Origin: Saprospiraceae bacterium
Lineage (GTDB): Bacteria > Bacteroidota > Bacteroidia > Chitinophagales > Saprospiraceae
NCBI GenBank assembly: GCA_016714895.1
Contig: JADKBV010000012.1
Span: forward strand, 1 to 64,000
DNA: 64,000 bases
Direction of reading: 5' to 3'
Part shown: one piece after another, positions 24,455 through 33,555 of the stretch
How positions within the stretch are numbered: position 1 is the stretch's first letter
Layout of the letters: the number at the start of each line of letters is the position of its first letter
Notes under the pieces: model-generated
Databases searched by the model: none
Told to the model about the DNA's origin: nothing
Seen by the model: the letters and a program-made list of their open reading frames with translations, nothing else
Position numbers and translations under genes: made by a program

Positions 24455-26317
24455 ATGGAGCGAAATCAAATCATTGGTTTAATTCTTATTTTCACCACGT
24501 TACTTGCCTGGACATTTTTAAATAAACATTCTTCTGAAGAATTGGAAAAGCGACAAAAAGTACGTGATTCCATAGCATTGGCAGAACAACCGGCACCCAA
24601 AAAAGCAGACACACTCAAAAGTGCAACCCCGGCTCAAACTCAAAATTTGCCTGATTCTATAATCAAAGCTCAGAATGAAAACATTTTTGGTGCTTTTACC
24701 AATGTCAGCGCAGGCAAAGAGGAAATAGTAAGCCTTGAAAATGACCTGATCAAAATTCAATTTTCTTCGAAAGGTGGAAAAATCATTTCTGCTACGTTAA
24801 AAAAACACTATAAAACAGTAGTAGATTCAGCCGGAAATGAAGGAAAAACTTTGGTCACGATGCTCAACAACCCGGCGAACAAGTTTGAATATTTGCTCCC
24901 TCTTTCCAATAATAATACTATTTCGACATCACAGCTGTACTTTAACGTAACAAAAGAAGGCAATTCTGTTACTTTCCGGGCCCCTGTGGATGAAACCCGA
25001 TTTTTCGAACAAAAATATACCCTTTCCAATGATAATTATACCCTGGATTATAAGATCAGTTCCCGGGGATTGGATGCAATATTAGCACCTGCGACCAAAT
25101 CAATCGGACTTAAATGGGAAAATCATTTGAGCAAATACGAAAAAAGTGAACAATTTGAACAAAACTACTCAACTGCCTATTTCCGCGAAGTGGATGAAAG
25201 TACCGACTATTGTAAATGTGTTTCAGATGACACCAAAGAACTTAAAGACAAAGGAATCGATTGGATATCCCACAGCAATCAGTTTTTTAACACCTCATTG
25301 ATCAGCAATAAAACACCATTTGGTCCTTCTACCCTTTCCACAAAAATGACCGATCTGAAAAAATCGGACGACGTCAAAATTATAACCTCAGATATTTCTG
25401 TTCCGCTGGAAAACGGAGGCCATGATATGACTTTGTATATCGGTCCTAATGAATACAAAAGACTGGTCGCTTTTGACAACAAAATGGAAGAAATCATTCC
25501 ATTCGGGTCCAGCATTTTTGGTACCATCAACCGATATGTCATCCGTCCGTTTTTTGATTTTCTCTCTCAGTTTATCGGCAGCAAAGGTATCGTTATCATC
25601 GTTTTGATTTTTATCATCAAAATGTTGTTGTATCCATTGATGTATAAAATGTTGTATTCTCAGGCCAAAATGGGCGCACTCAAACCTGAACTGACCCATC
25701 TGAAGGAAAAGTTCAAAGATGACATGCAGAAACAACAGTTGGAGACCATGAAAATATACCGTGAATACGGAGTAAGTCCTTTTGGTGGTTGTCTTCCTAT
25801 GTTACTGCAAATGCCGATATGGTATGCATTGTTCCGGTTTTTTCCGGCTTCGATCACCTTCCGTCAGGAGCCGTTTTTGTGGGCGCCGGACTTATCAACT
25901 TATGATGTCTTTTTTGACCACGGGGTAGATATTCCTTTTATGGGAACCCACATCAGTTTGTTTACGTTATTGTGGGCTGTATCAACCATTTTATACACTT
26001 ATTATAATATGCAAAGTGTGGATTTATCCGCCAATCCGGCCATGAAATACGTTCAATACCTCATGCCGGTGATGTTTCTCGGATTTTTCAACAGCTACGC
26101 TTCAGGACTTACCGTGTATATGTTTTTTAGTAACATGATCAACATTATTCAGACCATTGTGACCAAAAAATATGTGTTTGACGAAAGTAAAATCCGGGCA
26201 CAGCTGCTCAAACAAAAAGAAAAACCAAAGAAAAAAAGTGGTTTTCAGGCCAGACTTGAAGAAGCCATGAAACAGCAACAAGCCATTCAGGAACAAAAAA
26301 AGAAGAAAAACTCATAA
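24455..26317 (+). CDS. yidC: Membrane protein insertase YidC
   Basis: YidC inserts and folds inner-membrane proteins, with or without SecYEG. I use ATG 24455 (MERNQIIGLILIFTTLLAWTFL), which gives the first membrane helix at the N-terminus as expected; the frame upstream is open but lies in the promoter. The 620 residues comprise the first helix, a large periplasmic domain (about 60-350), and the conserved five-helix core from about 375, including PFFDFLSQFIGSKGIVIIVLIFIIK, PFGGCLPMLLQMPIWYALF and YVQYLMPVMFLGFFNSYASGLTVYMF. The C-terminus is a Lys/Gln-rich basic tail, as in other Bacteroidota. Its stop overlaps the gpsA start by one base (TAATG), so the two are translated in a coupled way. 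Confidence 0.97.
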   Translation: MERNQIIGLILIFTTLLAWTFLNKHSSEELEKRQKVRDSIALAEQPAPKKADTLKSATPAQTQNLPDSIIKAQNENIFGAFTNVSAGKEEIVSLENDLIKIQFSSKGGKIISATLKKHYKTVVDSAGNEGKTLVTMLNNPANKFEYLLPLSNNNTISTSQLYFNVTKEGNSVTFRAPVDETRFFEQKYTLSNDNYTLDYKISSRGLDAILAPATKSIGLKWENHLSKYEKSEQFEQNYSTAYFREVDESTDYCKCVSDDTKELKDKGIDWISHSNQFFNTSLISNKTPFGPSTLSTKMTDLKKSDDVKIITSDISVPLENGGHDMTLYIGPNEYKRLVAFDNKMEEIIPFGSSIFGTINRYVIRPFFDFLSQFIGSKGIVIIVLIFIIKMLLYPLMYKMLYSQAKMGALKPELTHLKEKFKDDMQKQQLETMKIYREYGVSPFGGCLPMLLQMPIWYALFRFFPASITFRQEPFLWAPDLSTYDVFFDHGVDIPFMGTHISLFTLLWAVSTILYTYYNMQSVDLSANPAMKYVQYLMPVMFLGFFNSYASGLTVYMFFSNMINIIQTIVTKKYVFDESKIRAQLLKQKEKPKKKSGFQARLEEAMKQQQAIQEQKKKKNS

Positions 26318-27354
26318 TGTCTCTTACCACCGTCGGAGTCATAGGATCAGGAAAATTCGGGATCACCGTGGCCAAACTTTTGAGCCGCAACGTAAAGGTA
26401 TTGGTCTATACAAGAAGTGAAGAAACGAAAAACCGAATCAACAGCGAACATCAATTTAAAAATACAAAACTGAAAGAGTCTATCTCAGCAACGACTGATA
26501 TAGCACATATTTGCAATTCCTGCCAGTTACTTTTTGCCGTTATTCCTTCGTCTGACTTCCGGGGAATGATGAGGTCTTTCAGAGATTGTCTGAAACCCTT
26601 TCACATCATGATTCATGCCACCAAAGGGCTGGATGTGAGCCATGTGAGTCATCAAGAATTTTACCAATGGGATTTCACCCGAAAAGAAGTACACACCATG
26701 ACGGAAGTAATCCTTCAGGAAAGTAATCTCATCCGGGTGGGTTGTATGTCAGGTCCCAATCTGGCTACAGAAATTCTGGCAGGTCAACCGGCAGCCACGG
26801 TAATCGCTTCAGATTATGATGAAGTCATCTCGATGGGACAAGAAGCCCTTAGTTCGAATAAATTTTTTGTTTTCGGATCTCATGACCTCAAAGCTGCAGA
26901 AATTGCCGGAGCCTTTAAAAACATCATCGCCGTAGCCTCAGGTATACTCAGCGGGATGGGTATGGGCAAAAATATGCAATCCCTGCTCATCACCCGGGGC
27001 CTCAGAGAAATGATTTATTTCGGAAGGGCTATGGGCACCAGCGCCAATGCATACTTAGGCACAGCAGGTATCGGCGACCTGATCGCTACCTGTACCAGTG
27101 AAGACAGCCGCAACTATATATTTGGAAAAAGACTGGCAAGTGGTGAGGATTTTGAATACATTATGAAAACTTCTTCCGAAGTGGTGGAAGGTGTGAGAAC
27201 CTTAAAAATCATCAACCAACTGGCCAAAAACGAAAAACTGTTGCTTCCCATCGTTCAGGTGCTTCACAAAGTCGTTTATGAAGGTTTTGATAAAACCAGA
27301 GCCTTAGACTTTCTGATGCACGAAAACCATGCTCCGGATGTGGACTTTTTATAA
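26317..27354 (+). CDS. gpsA: NAD(P)H-dependent glycerol-3-phosphate dehydrogenase
   Basis: GpsA reduces dihydroxyacetone phosphate to sn-glycerol 3-phosphate for phospholipid synthesis. The 345-residue protein begins with the nucleotide-binding VGVIGSGKFGITVAKLL (residues 5-21). It has HATKGLD near 108, GPNLATEILAGQPAA near 150, the catalytic Lys region LKAAEIAGAFKNIIAVASGILSGMGMGKN near 190-218, and GTAGIGDLIATCTSEDSRNY near 250. These are the standard family blocks. Its ATG overlaps the yidC stop, linking lipid precursor supply with membrane protein insertion in one transcript. Confidence 0.95.
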   Translation: MSLTTVGVIGSGKFGITVAKLLSRNVKVLVYTRSEETKNRINSEHQFKNTKLKESISATTDIAHICNSCQLLFAVIPSSDFRGMMRSFRDCLKPFHIMIHATKGLDVSHVSHQEFYQWDFTRKEVHTMTEVILQESNLIRVGCMSGPNLATEILAGQPAATVIASDYDEVISMGQEALSSNKFFVFGSHDLKAAEIAGAFKNIIAVASGILSGMGMGKNMQSLLITRGLREMIYFGRAMGTSANAYLGTAGIGDLIATCTSEDSRNYIFGKRLASGEDFEYIMKTSSEVVEGVRTLKIINQLAKNEKLLLPIVQVLHKVVYEGFDKTRALDFLMHENHAPDVDFL

Positions 27355-27404
27355 AAAAGATAACACCCGACACTTTTAACGGTAAGGAACCTTTAGGTAA
27401 TTTT

Positions 27405-27490
27405 TGCCCAACGAAATGCGATAAGGATAGTAGCGGGCACGCAGCGAAGCGGAGTAAAGCGGATAGCCTGGCCTGAAAGGATCGCCCTCA
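27405..27490. repeat. Possible interspersed G+C-rich intergenic element
   Basis: The sequence around 27415-27480 (AGTAGCGGGCACGCAG, then AAGCGGAGTAAAGCGGATAG, then CCTGGCC) is far more G+C-rich than the spacers around it and contains repeated AGCGGA units. It lies between convergent gpsA and flippase genes. It resembles, from memory, intergenic elements scattered in Bacteroidota genomes with the phrase 'AAGCGGATAGCC'. No second copy is visible in this window. I cannot tell whether it is a repeat, an RNA or a relic. Confidence 0.3.
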
Positions 27491-27499
27491 TCATAAATT

Positions 27500-28951
27500 T
27501 CAGACCTTATTTTTTACCACCTTTTTAAACAACCCTTCCCTAAACATAACCAGCATCATAAATACTATCAAAATACCAAGATTGACCAACGAATTTCCTC
27601 TGAAAAAATAAAAGGACAACATCGAAATCCCTGCTGTAAGTCCGAGATAGGTCAGTACTTTTGTTGTTTCATAGGGCACAGGATAATATTTTCTTCCCAA
27701 AATATACGAAGTGGCCGCCATAAAAAAATACACAATCAAAGTGGTATAGGCTGCGCCCATATAACCCAAAACCGGCAATAAAACGGGGAGCAAAACGATG
27801 GTAATCAATGCTCCGAAGACTGAAATCAACATACCCATTCTCGTTTTGTCTTTTAGTTTATACCAAACGCTGAGGTTGTTGTACACACCCAAAAACATAT
27901 TGGCCAATAAAATGACCGGCACAATATCCAAAGCTTGTTTGTAAGACGCTCGTTTGAGTAATAATCCGGCGAACAGATCCACAAACCCTGTCACCAAAAG
28001 CATACACAAACAACCAAATATAACAAACCATGTCAATATTTTACTGTATAACAACTCTGCACCTTCTTTGCCGTATTGATTAAAAAAAAAGGGTTCGGCG
28101 CCCAGCCTGAAAGTCATGACATATAAAGACATAAAAACCCCGAGCTTATAACAACCGGCATACATACCATTAACATCGTCGCCCAGATATTGAGATATAA
28201 AAAGTTTGTCGAGATTTTCGTTGACAGCATAGGCAAAACCGGCCACCATCACAGGCCATCCGTACAAAAACATTTTTTTGGCCAAAACAGCGTCCCAGGA
28301 GAGTTTAACTTTAAAAATAATAGGTAAACACAATAAAAAGGTAAAAATACTTGCCACAACATTGGCCAGAAAAATATCAGAAACATCGGGCATGTGGTCT
28401 ATAAATCCCGAAAACAATAGTTCCTGACCCGGATGGGAAGGTAATATCAGGAGCAGCCAAACATTTAATATCAAGAGAATCAATACATTGAGAATACGGA
28501 ATCCGGCAAACATCAAAGATTTTCCTGTTGCCCGAAGATAGGCAAAAGGTATGACTACCAAAGTGTCAAAAAACAATGTCAGAATGAGCAGTTTGATGAA
28601 GTAAGGATCCGGAAAACCAAAATACGTCGCCAGAAAACCTGCTGCCGGCCATGCAGTAATCAAAAAAACAACACTTGACAACAACAACATCACAAAGGAC
28701 GATGAAACAACCTTCATCTTATCAGTTTCGGCGGAAAAAAACCGAAAAAAAGCCGTTTCCATGCCCATGGTCAGCAAAGCATTGAGAAATACCGCGTAGA
28801 CGTAATAATTTGTATTGATGGAATACAGAGCCGTATCCAGCGAAGAAGTGTGGATGGGCACCAGAATAAAAGAAACCAATCGCGGCGTGATGGAGGCCAG
28901 GCCATAAATGAGGGTATCCTTAAAAAATTTTCTGAGTATGCTCAAAATCAA
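27500..28951 (-). CDS. Polysaccharide biosynthesis flippase (Wzx/MOP superfamily)
   Basis: This is a 483-residue inner-membrane protein with about 12-14 predicted helices, starting FFKDTLIYGLASITPRLVSFILVPIHTSSL, the typical N-terminus of Wzx-like oligosaccharide flippases of the MOP superfamily (Polysacc_synt). Other family-like segments are NENLDKLFISQYLGDDVNGMYAGCYKLGVF near 235-265 and GYMGAAYTTLIVYFFMAATSYILGRKYYPV near 400-430. It probably moves undecaprenyl-linked sugar units across the inner membrane. No glycosyltransferase genes are beside it, so it is an orphan and its substrate is unknown. Confidence 0.85.
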   Translation of the reverse strand: MILSILRKFFKDTLIYGLASITPRLVSFILVPIHTSSLDTALYSINTNYYVYAVFLNALLTMGMETAFFRFFSAETDKMKVVSSSFVMLLLSSVVFLITAWPAAGFLATYFGFPDPYFIKLLILTLFFDTLVVIPFAYLRATGKSLMFAGFRILNVLILLILNVWLLLILPSHPGQELLFSGFIDHMPDVSDIFLANVVASIFTFLLCLPIIFKVKLSWDAVLAKKMFLYGWPVMVAGFAYAVNENLDKLFISQYLGDDVNGMYAGCYKLGVFMSLYVMTFRLGAEPFFFNQYGKEGAELLYSKILTWFVIFGCLCMLLVTGFVDLFAGLLLKRASYKQALDIVPVILLANMFLGVYNNLSVWYKLKDKTRMGMLISVFGALITIVLLPVLLPVLGYMGAAYTTLIVYFFMAATSYILGRKYYPVPYETTKVLTYLGLTAGISMLSFYFFRGNSLVNLGILIVFMMLVMFREGLFKKVVKNKV

Positions 28952-29118
28952 AAATTATTCGTCAAAAATACAAGATTTTGGCAGATAAAAAACAAAGAAA
29001 CCACTTTCTTGTTTGGGAATATCGCGTCCGAAGAAGAATGGTGGTTTCTGATCTGTTATGTAAACCGTTCATTTTACGGACCAAAAAAGAATATCCTCTT
29101 ACTTTCTAAAAATTTGTT

Positions 29119-30426
29119 TTGAAAAATATATTTTGGTTTCGCCGGGATCTCAGAATCCATGATAATCATGGTTTGTATGAAGCTTTAAAAACCGGCCTTC
29201 CCGTTGTGCCTGTTTTTATTTTTGATAAAAAGATATTGGACAATGTAGAGCGTAAAGACGACGCCCGGGTAACTTTTATCTATGATACGGTGATGGCGCT
29301 GAAAAAAGAGTTGCATTCTTACGGCAGTGATTTGCTGGTATTTTATGATACTCCGGAAAATGTATTCAGCGGATTGTTTAAGGATTATGCCGTGTCCACC
29401 GTTTTTTGTAATACCGATTATGAATCTTATGCCGTACAACGAGACCGCAAGATCAAGGATCTATGTGACCAACTTTCCGTCAAGTTTTCAGAACATAAAG
29501 ATCACGTCATTTTCCATCAGGATGAAGTGGTCAAAGACGATGGAAAACCATATACGGTATTTACGCCCTACAAAAAAAAGTGGTTGCTCGCTTATGAAAA
29601 ACTGGCGTTTGACCAGCAACATTTTGCCAGTGAAACATTGACCGGGAATTTTTGGAAAACGGATGGTATTTTACCTGGAATTACTTTGGAAAAAATGGGA
29701 TTTATCAGGTCGGGTATTCATATCCCACCCAAAGAGGTGGCGCGAGGCATCATCAGACATTATGATGAAACCAGGAATTTTCCGGCTGTGGCGGGAACGA
29801 GCAAATTGGGGATTCATTTCCGTTTTGGTACGGTATCCATACGTGAAAAAGCCAAAGCAGCAGCTGAATTAAATGAAACCTATCTCAGCGAACTCATCTG
29901 GCGGGATTTTTATGCCATGATATTGTTTCACTTTCCCCATGTCGAAAAAGAAGCTTTCCGAAGAGCGTATGACCAGATTGAATGGGAAAATGATGAAAAA
30001 AAAATTAAGGCGTGGTGTGACGGGAAAACCGGCTACCCGATGGTTGATGCCGGTATGCGGGAACTCAAAACCACCGGCTACATGCACAACAGGGTGCGGA
30101 TGATCACGGCCAGTTTTTTGACCAAACACCTGTTGATTGACTGGCGGTGGGGCGAAAGCTGGTTTGCACAACATCTCCTCGACTTTGACCTGGCCAGCAA
30201 CAACGGTGGCTGGCAATGGGCGGCAGGTTGTGGTACCGATGCGGCGCCTTATTTCAGGATTTTTAACCCGGAAGCGCAACAACAAAAATTTGACAAAATC
30301 TTTGTGTACATCAAAAAATGGGTTCCTGAGTTTGGAACACCGAACTACGTAAAACCTATTGTGGATCACCCGACAGCCAGACAAAAATGTCTGGAGACCT
30401 ACAAAAAAGCTTTGGATAAGTCCTGA
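29119..30426 (+). CDS. phrB: Deoxyribodipyrimidine photolyase
   Basis: This 435-residue FAD-dependent DNA repair enzyme splits pyrimidine dimers with blue light. The start is TTG at 29119, giving MKNIFWFRRDLRIHDNHGL, exactly the expected N-terminus; no ATG is available nearby. The antenna-binding alpha/beta domain covers about 1-130. The FAD domain has GTSKLGIHFRFGTVSIRE near 235, LSELIWRDFYAMILFHFP near 265, GKTGYPMVDAGMRELKTTGYMHNRVRMITASFL near 305-340, and WRWGESWFAQHLLDFDLASNNGGWQWAAGCGTDAAPYFRIFNP near 345-390. These contain the Trp electron-transfer chain and FAD ligands of class I CPD photolyases. It is transcribed alone. Confidence 0.95.
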   Translation: MKNIFWFRRDLRIHDNHGLYEALKTGLPVVPVFIFDKKILDNVERKDDARVTFIYDTVMALKKELHSYGSDLLVFYDTPENVFSGLFKDYAVSTVFCNTDYESYAVQRDRKIKDLCDQLSVKFSEHKDHVIFHQDEVVKDDGKPYTVFTPYKKKWLLAYEKLAFDQQHFASETLTGNFWKTDGILPGITLEKMGFIRSGIHIPPKEVARGIIRHYDETRNFPAVAGTSKLGIHFRFGTVSIREKAKAAAELNETYLSELIWRDFYAMILFHFPHVEKEAFRRAYDQIEWENDEKKIKAWCDGKTGYPMVDAGMRELKTTGYMHNRVRMITASFLTKHLLIDWRWGESWFAQHLLDFDLASNNGGWQWAAGCGTDAAPYFRIFNPEAQQQKFDKIFVYIKKWVPEFGTPNYVKPIVDHPTARQKCLETYKKALDKS

Positions 30427-30437
30427 CTCGAAAAAGT

Positions 30438-30476
30438 GTAAAAAAAAATGTTTTGCCGGAAGAACCGACAAAACAT
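30438..30476 (-). terminator. Terminator of T9SS cargo gene; copy 1 of a 39-bp repeat
   Basis: On the minus strand ATGTTTTGTCGG pairs with CCGGCAAAACAT (one mismatch) around TTCTT and is followed by nine T. It lies 45 bases after the end of the 30521-32142 gene. The whole 39-bp sequence recurs without change at 33507-33545 behind tRNA-Val. Confidence 0.85.
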
Positions 30477-30520
30477 ATTGAGGAAGTGATAAAATTATTT
30501 ATAAAAAATTATCCTGAATA

Positions 30521-32142
30521 TCAGATTTTTACAATCTTTTTGGTTTCATAATGACCGGAATCAGACACAAAATGAAAGAAATACATGCCTGAATTCCAAT
30601 CAAACATCCGCACGATTTCTTTTCTTTTTGCATGATATTCTGTTGATACATCAATTTTCCGGTGATGTCAGAGATCATAAGTCGTCCGGATGTCGGACCT
30701 TCAAACTGAAGGACAACTTCATCCGAAACAGGATTGGGATAGATATTCCAGGGTATATTTTGCACAGAAACATCTGAGGTTGAAACCGGAAAACCCAGAT
30801 CTTGCATGTTAAAAAGTAAGGTGGAAGAGGCTCTGTATTTTGTATCAAAATCATAATCTTCATTGCAGGAAAGAAGGACTTTATTTTCGAAAAAATACAG
30901 ATTATTACAAAATAATTGATATTGGTTTTCAGAAGTATAGACCTTTAATTCTCTGACATTCTGTCCCGGCTCCTTCATAAAAAATATTTGGGTCATCCTT
31001 TCTTTTTCTTCGTCCCAAACTGCTTGTTGACCAAAAATAGTGCCGTCATCACTTATGAAATAATTAGAATTTATATGTTTTCTGGAAAATGAATCAACCA
31101 CCACACCTTGTTCATCCATAAAAATATAACTCACTCTCGTATGTAAGTCAGGAAGTATATTTTCTTTAACTACAGAAAATTGGATGAGGTCAGAATCAGT
31201 ATATATTATGGAACCTCTCATAAATCCTATTTCATTAAAAGCCTGTCTTTCAATTTTCCTGAGTGGAGTCATATTGAGATCAAAAAAATGTAGTGTCAAT
31301 TTATTTTCAGCAATATTGCCTTCCAATATTATATATTCATTTTTTTTATTTAAAAAAATAGTATTAGTCTGAGGCTCTTTGGTAAATAGAGTATCAGTTT
31401 TTTGCAACTTTTTACCACCTTTATCCATCAAAATTGAAATAAATCCATTGGTTAGACCCTGTCGAAATATTCCGATAAACCGAATCGTGGTATCCCCTGG
31501 CGTAAAAAATAGTTTTCCTCCCGCACCGGGGCTACCATCTATGATCACACCAGCTTCAGGATCATCGGAATCGGGAAAACGATGTTGAAGTAAAGCACCG
31601 GTTTCAACATCATATTCTCTGTAGAAAAGCCGAAGATCTTTGTCATTCAGCCCGAAAACACCTGTCACAAAATTGTTTGATTCCGTCGTTCTGGCCCTAC
31701 GATAGCCAATAACTTCGAGATTCCCTTCAGGATTGATTCTTGCATTTATTTGAGTCTCCTGCCTGCCTGCCTCGACATCACTGTAATGCGTCTGCCATAT
31801 CAACTGACCCGTATACAAGTTTCGTTTTGTAATGTGATTGCCATTCAGCATCGGACCGCTAATATTTACAGCTTCAGTATATTCCAATTTAGCATTAATA
31901 CGATAAATAAAGGAATCCTGAACAATTATGGTTGGGCGTTCGGAAACTTTACTGTACGCATTAAAATATTCTGAGTCCCACTCCGGGACTGAGTCGGTCA
32001 CGTACCAAAGGTAAGGGAAAGTATCTAGTTGGCTTGTTCCGTAATATCTGACTTTTTGGTAAGGTACGGTTGGTTTGGTGTTTTGCGCAAAAATTTGAAC
32101 TATGCTTAAATAAAAAATGATAAAGAAGGTATATGTTTTCAT
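30521..32142 (-). CDS. Secreted hypothetical protein with T9SS type A sorting domain, frameshifted at C-terminus
   Basis: This is an exported protein of about 540 residues. It starts MKTYTFFIIFYLSIVQIFA, a signal peptide cut before Q. The middle part is beta-rich, with repeated strands of the form LYTGQLIWQTHYS, VETGALLQHRFPDSD and FFDLNMTPLRKIE, suggesting a propeller-like repeat fold; I do not recognise a catalytic motif. The C-terminal type A sorting domain begins WNIYPNPVSDEVVLQFEG. As written, the frame runs to 30529 with an unrelated tail. Adding one A to the GAAAAG run at about 30621-30624 restores KEIVRMFDWNSGMYFFHF and a canonical end KKIVKI with a stop at 30521-30523. The restored end is the conserved last strand of T9SS sorting domains, so the break is either a sequence error or a true loss of secretion. 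A terminator follows. Confidence 0.8.
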
Positions 32143-32157
32143 GAAATATAATTTTAA

Positions 32158-32190
32158 AACATCTGTCTGAACGATTTTCAGACAGATGTT
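32158..32190 (-). terminator. Perfect 13-bp hairpin terminator after Cys-rich lipoprotein gene
   Basis: AACATCTGTCTGA and TCAGACAGATGTT pair perfectly around a 7-base loop. On the minus strand it is followed by TTTTAAAATTATATTT. It lies 14 bases after the lipoprotein stop and 15 bases ahead of the next gene, so read-through to the T9SS cargo is probably limited. Confidence 0.8.
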
Positions 32191-32204
32191 ACTTTAATTA
32201 ATGA

Positions 32205-33014
32205 TTAAATTCGTTCACAAGGATCCTGACATCCTACAACAGGTACAATGGTTCCGTTACAGATTACAGTGATTGGATCACATGGTGGATTAGTCAAGGG
32301 ACCTGCACCTGTAACAATCTGTTCTAATGTACCATTTGGTCGTCGGCAATATGCAGTGGTTCTTCGGCAACATCCATTACCACATTTTACTCTGGAAAGA
32401 TTATAAAACGGTTCACCGGTTGAATTAACCAAAGTTGCACAAAGTTGCTGACAATCAGCTTCATAAAATTGGCCCAAATTAGTATAGCTCGGACAATTAA
32501 ATATTTGTACACTCAAAGTTGAAATAAATTCAAGTTCAAACTTTCTGGTCAATTGTTTGTAAAAAGTGTTCATTGATGTGTACAAGTCTGTATATTTTAG
32601 GTCCATATACAAATCAGACCATTCCTGTACAAATGATATACAATCCGGCCCTGAACCCATCGTGTAATTAAATCCCCAAAATCCTGCAAAAATTACGTCT
32701 CCAGTTATGGGATCTCTACAAACCATTACATTCACACTTACCAATACTTCACAACCATCCATATCGACCGGAAAATTGGAAACCGTATATTCGAAACAAT
32801 CATCTCCACCCGAATTAGGTCTACAATCATTTGTCCTTAATTCAATTTCTTGATTAACATAAGGAGTAATCACAACATTCGGATATTTTTGTAGTGTATT
32901 TATAAAAACATCATCTTTTTGTGTTTTCGATGTTGCACCTGCACTCTCATTTTTAACACACCCGTTTGTAATTACAAACATAAAGCCTACAACTAAAAAA
33001 AATATATTTTTCAT
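32205..33014 (-). CDS. Cys-rich hypothetical lipoprotein
   Basis: The family is not recognised. I start it at ATG 33014 (MKNIFFLVVGFMFVITNGC), where Cys19 would be lipidated, although the lipobox ITNGC is weak; an ATG seven codons upstream is possible. The mature protein, about 250 residues, has some 17 Cys, many in close pairs: NDCRPNSGGDDCFEYT, FEADCQQLC, KCGNGCCRRTTAYCRRPNG, and a C-terminal TVICNGTIVPVVGCQDPCERI. This pattern points to several disulfides in a secreted, stable domain. An FWGFNYTMGSGPDC segment lies mid-protein. The gene has its own probable promoter with a long leader that contains a (TATAG)6 repeat. Base composition is like its neighbours. Confidence 0.6.
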   Translation of the reverse strand: MKNIFFLVVGFMFVITNGCVKNESAGATSKTQKDDVFINTLQKYPNVVITPYVNQEIELRTNDCRPNSGGDDCFEYTVSNFPVDMDGCEVLVSVNVMVCRDPITGDVIFAGFWGFNYTMGSGPDCISFVQEWSDLYMDLKYTDLYTSMNTFYKQLTRKFELEFISTLSVQIFNCPSYTNLGQFYEADCQQLCATLVNSTGEPFYNLSRVKCGNGCCRRTTAYCRRPNGTLEQIVTGAGPLTNPPCDPITVICNGTIVPVVGCQDPCERI

Positions 33015-33146
33015 TTCAAAAAATTTTAAATTCAAAAAAATAGTTCCGCATTTTCTTCTTAAGAGCCTTTGTTTTAAAAACTAAGGAGGTTTAAAATCTT
33101 TTGATATGATGAGCCCGTCTTCACAGACAGGTTTAAAAATATACCA

Positions 33147-33176
33147 TATAGTATAGTATAGTATAGTATAGTATAG
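33147..33176. repeat. Pentanucleotide repeat (TATAG)6
   Basis: Six uninterrupted copies of TATAG followed by a partial unit. It lies about 130 bases ahead of the Cys-rich lipoprotein start and, if the promoter at 33240-33271 is correct, within its 5' leader. Simple repeats of five bases are rare in such genomes and prone to slippage. Confidence 0.9.
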
Positions 33177-33506
33177 TAAAACCGACCGCATTTTTATATT
33201 GATTTACAATTATTTTTCATCACACACACTTTACATGGGCAAATATAATGTTCCTAATGTATAAAAACAAGTAGTTACAGATTTATTTTAGATTTTTTTT
33301 ATTTTAAGCAACAAACGAATGTAAATACTTAAAAATAAATTATCATCATTATCAGTATTTAATATTAAAATAAATAAATAATTCAGAATTTAATATAAAT
33401 ATTTTAATCGAATAAATTAAAGAGGCAAAATATTATTTCGTTTTCCATAAAAAAACAACATTCCTTTCATTATACAAAAAAGTAGTTTATAAATCAGTTT
33501 GTCACA
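33177..33506. other. A+T-rich intergenic region upstream of Cys-rich lipoprotein
   Basis: This stretch carries the probable lipoprotein promoter at 33240-33271. From about 33290 to 33480 it is extremely A+T-rich with no open frame of note, and it ends at the terminator behind tRNA-Val. I see nothing else in it. Confidence 0.5.
33240..33271 (-). promoter_or_regulatory. Probable promoter of Cys-rich lipoprotein
   Basis: On the minus strand CTTG (33271 to 33268), a 20-base spacer, and TATATTTG (33247 to 33240) fit the Bacteroidota TTTG/TAnnTTTG pattern. The implied leader is about 220 bases and contains the (TATAG)6 repeat. Confidence 0.45.
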
Positions 33507-33545
33507 GTAAAAAAAAATGTTTTGCCGGAAGAACCGACAAAACAT
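33507..33545 (-). terminator. Terminator behind tRNA-Val; copy 2 of a 39-bp repeat
   Basis: The sequence is identical to 30438-30476: a 12-bp stem with one mismatch and nine T on the minus strand. It starts 10 bases after the tRNA 3' end and thus terminates the tRNA transcript. Confidence 0.85.
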
Positions 33546-33555
33546 TTAAATGAAG

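Noticed and set aside
25388..25735. A 115-codon minus-strand frame inside yidC
   Set aside because: Antisense to a conserved gene; no protein-like motif.
29869..30471. A 200-codon minus-strand frame opposite the photolyase end
   Set aside because: It lies opposite a conserved FAD-binding region and overlaps the terminator; shadow frame.
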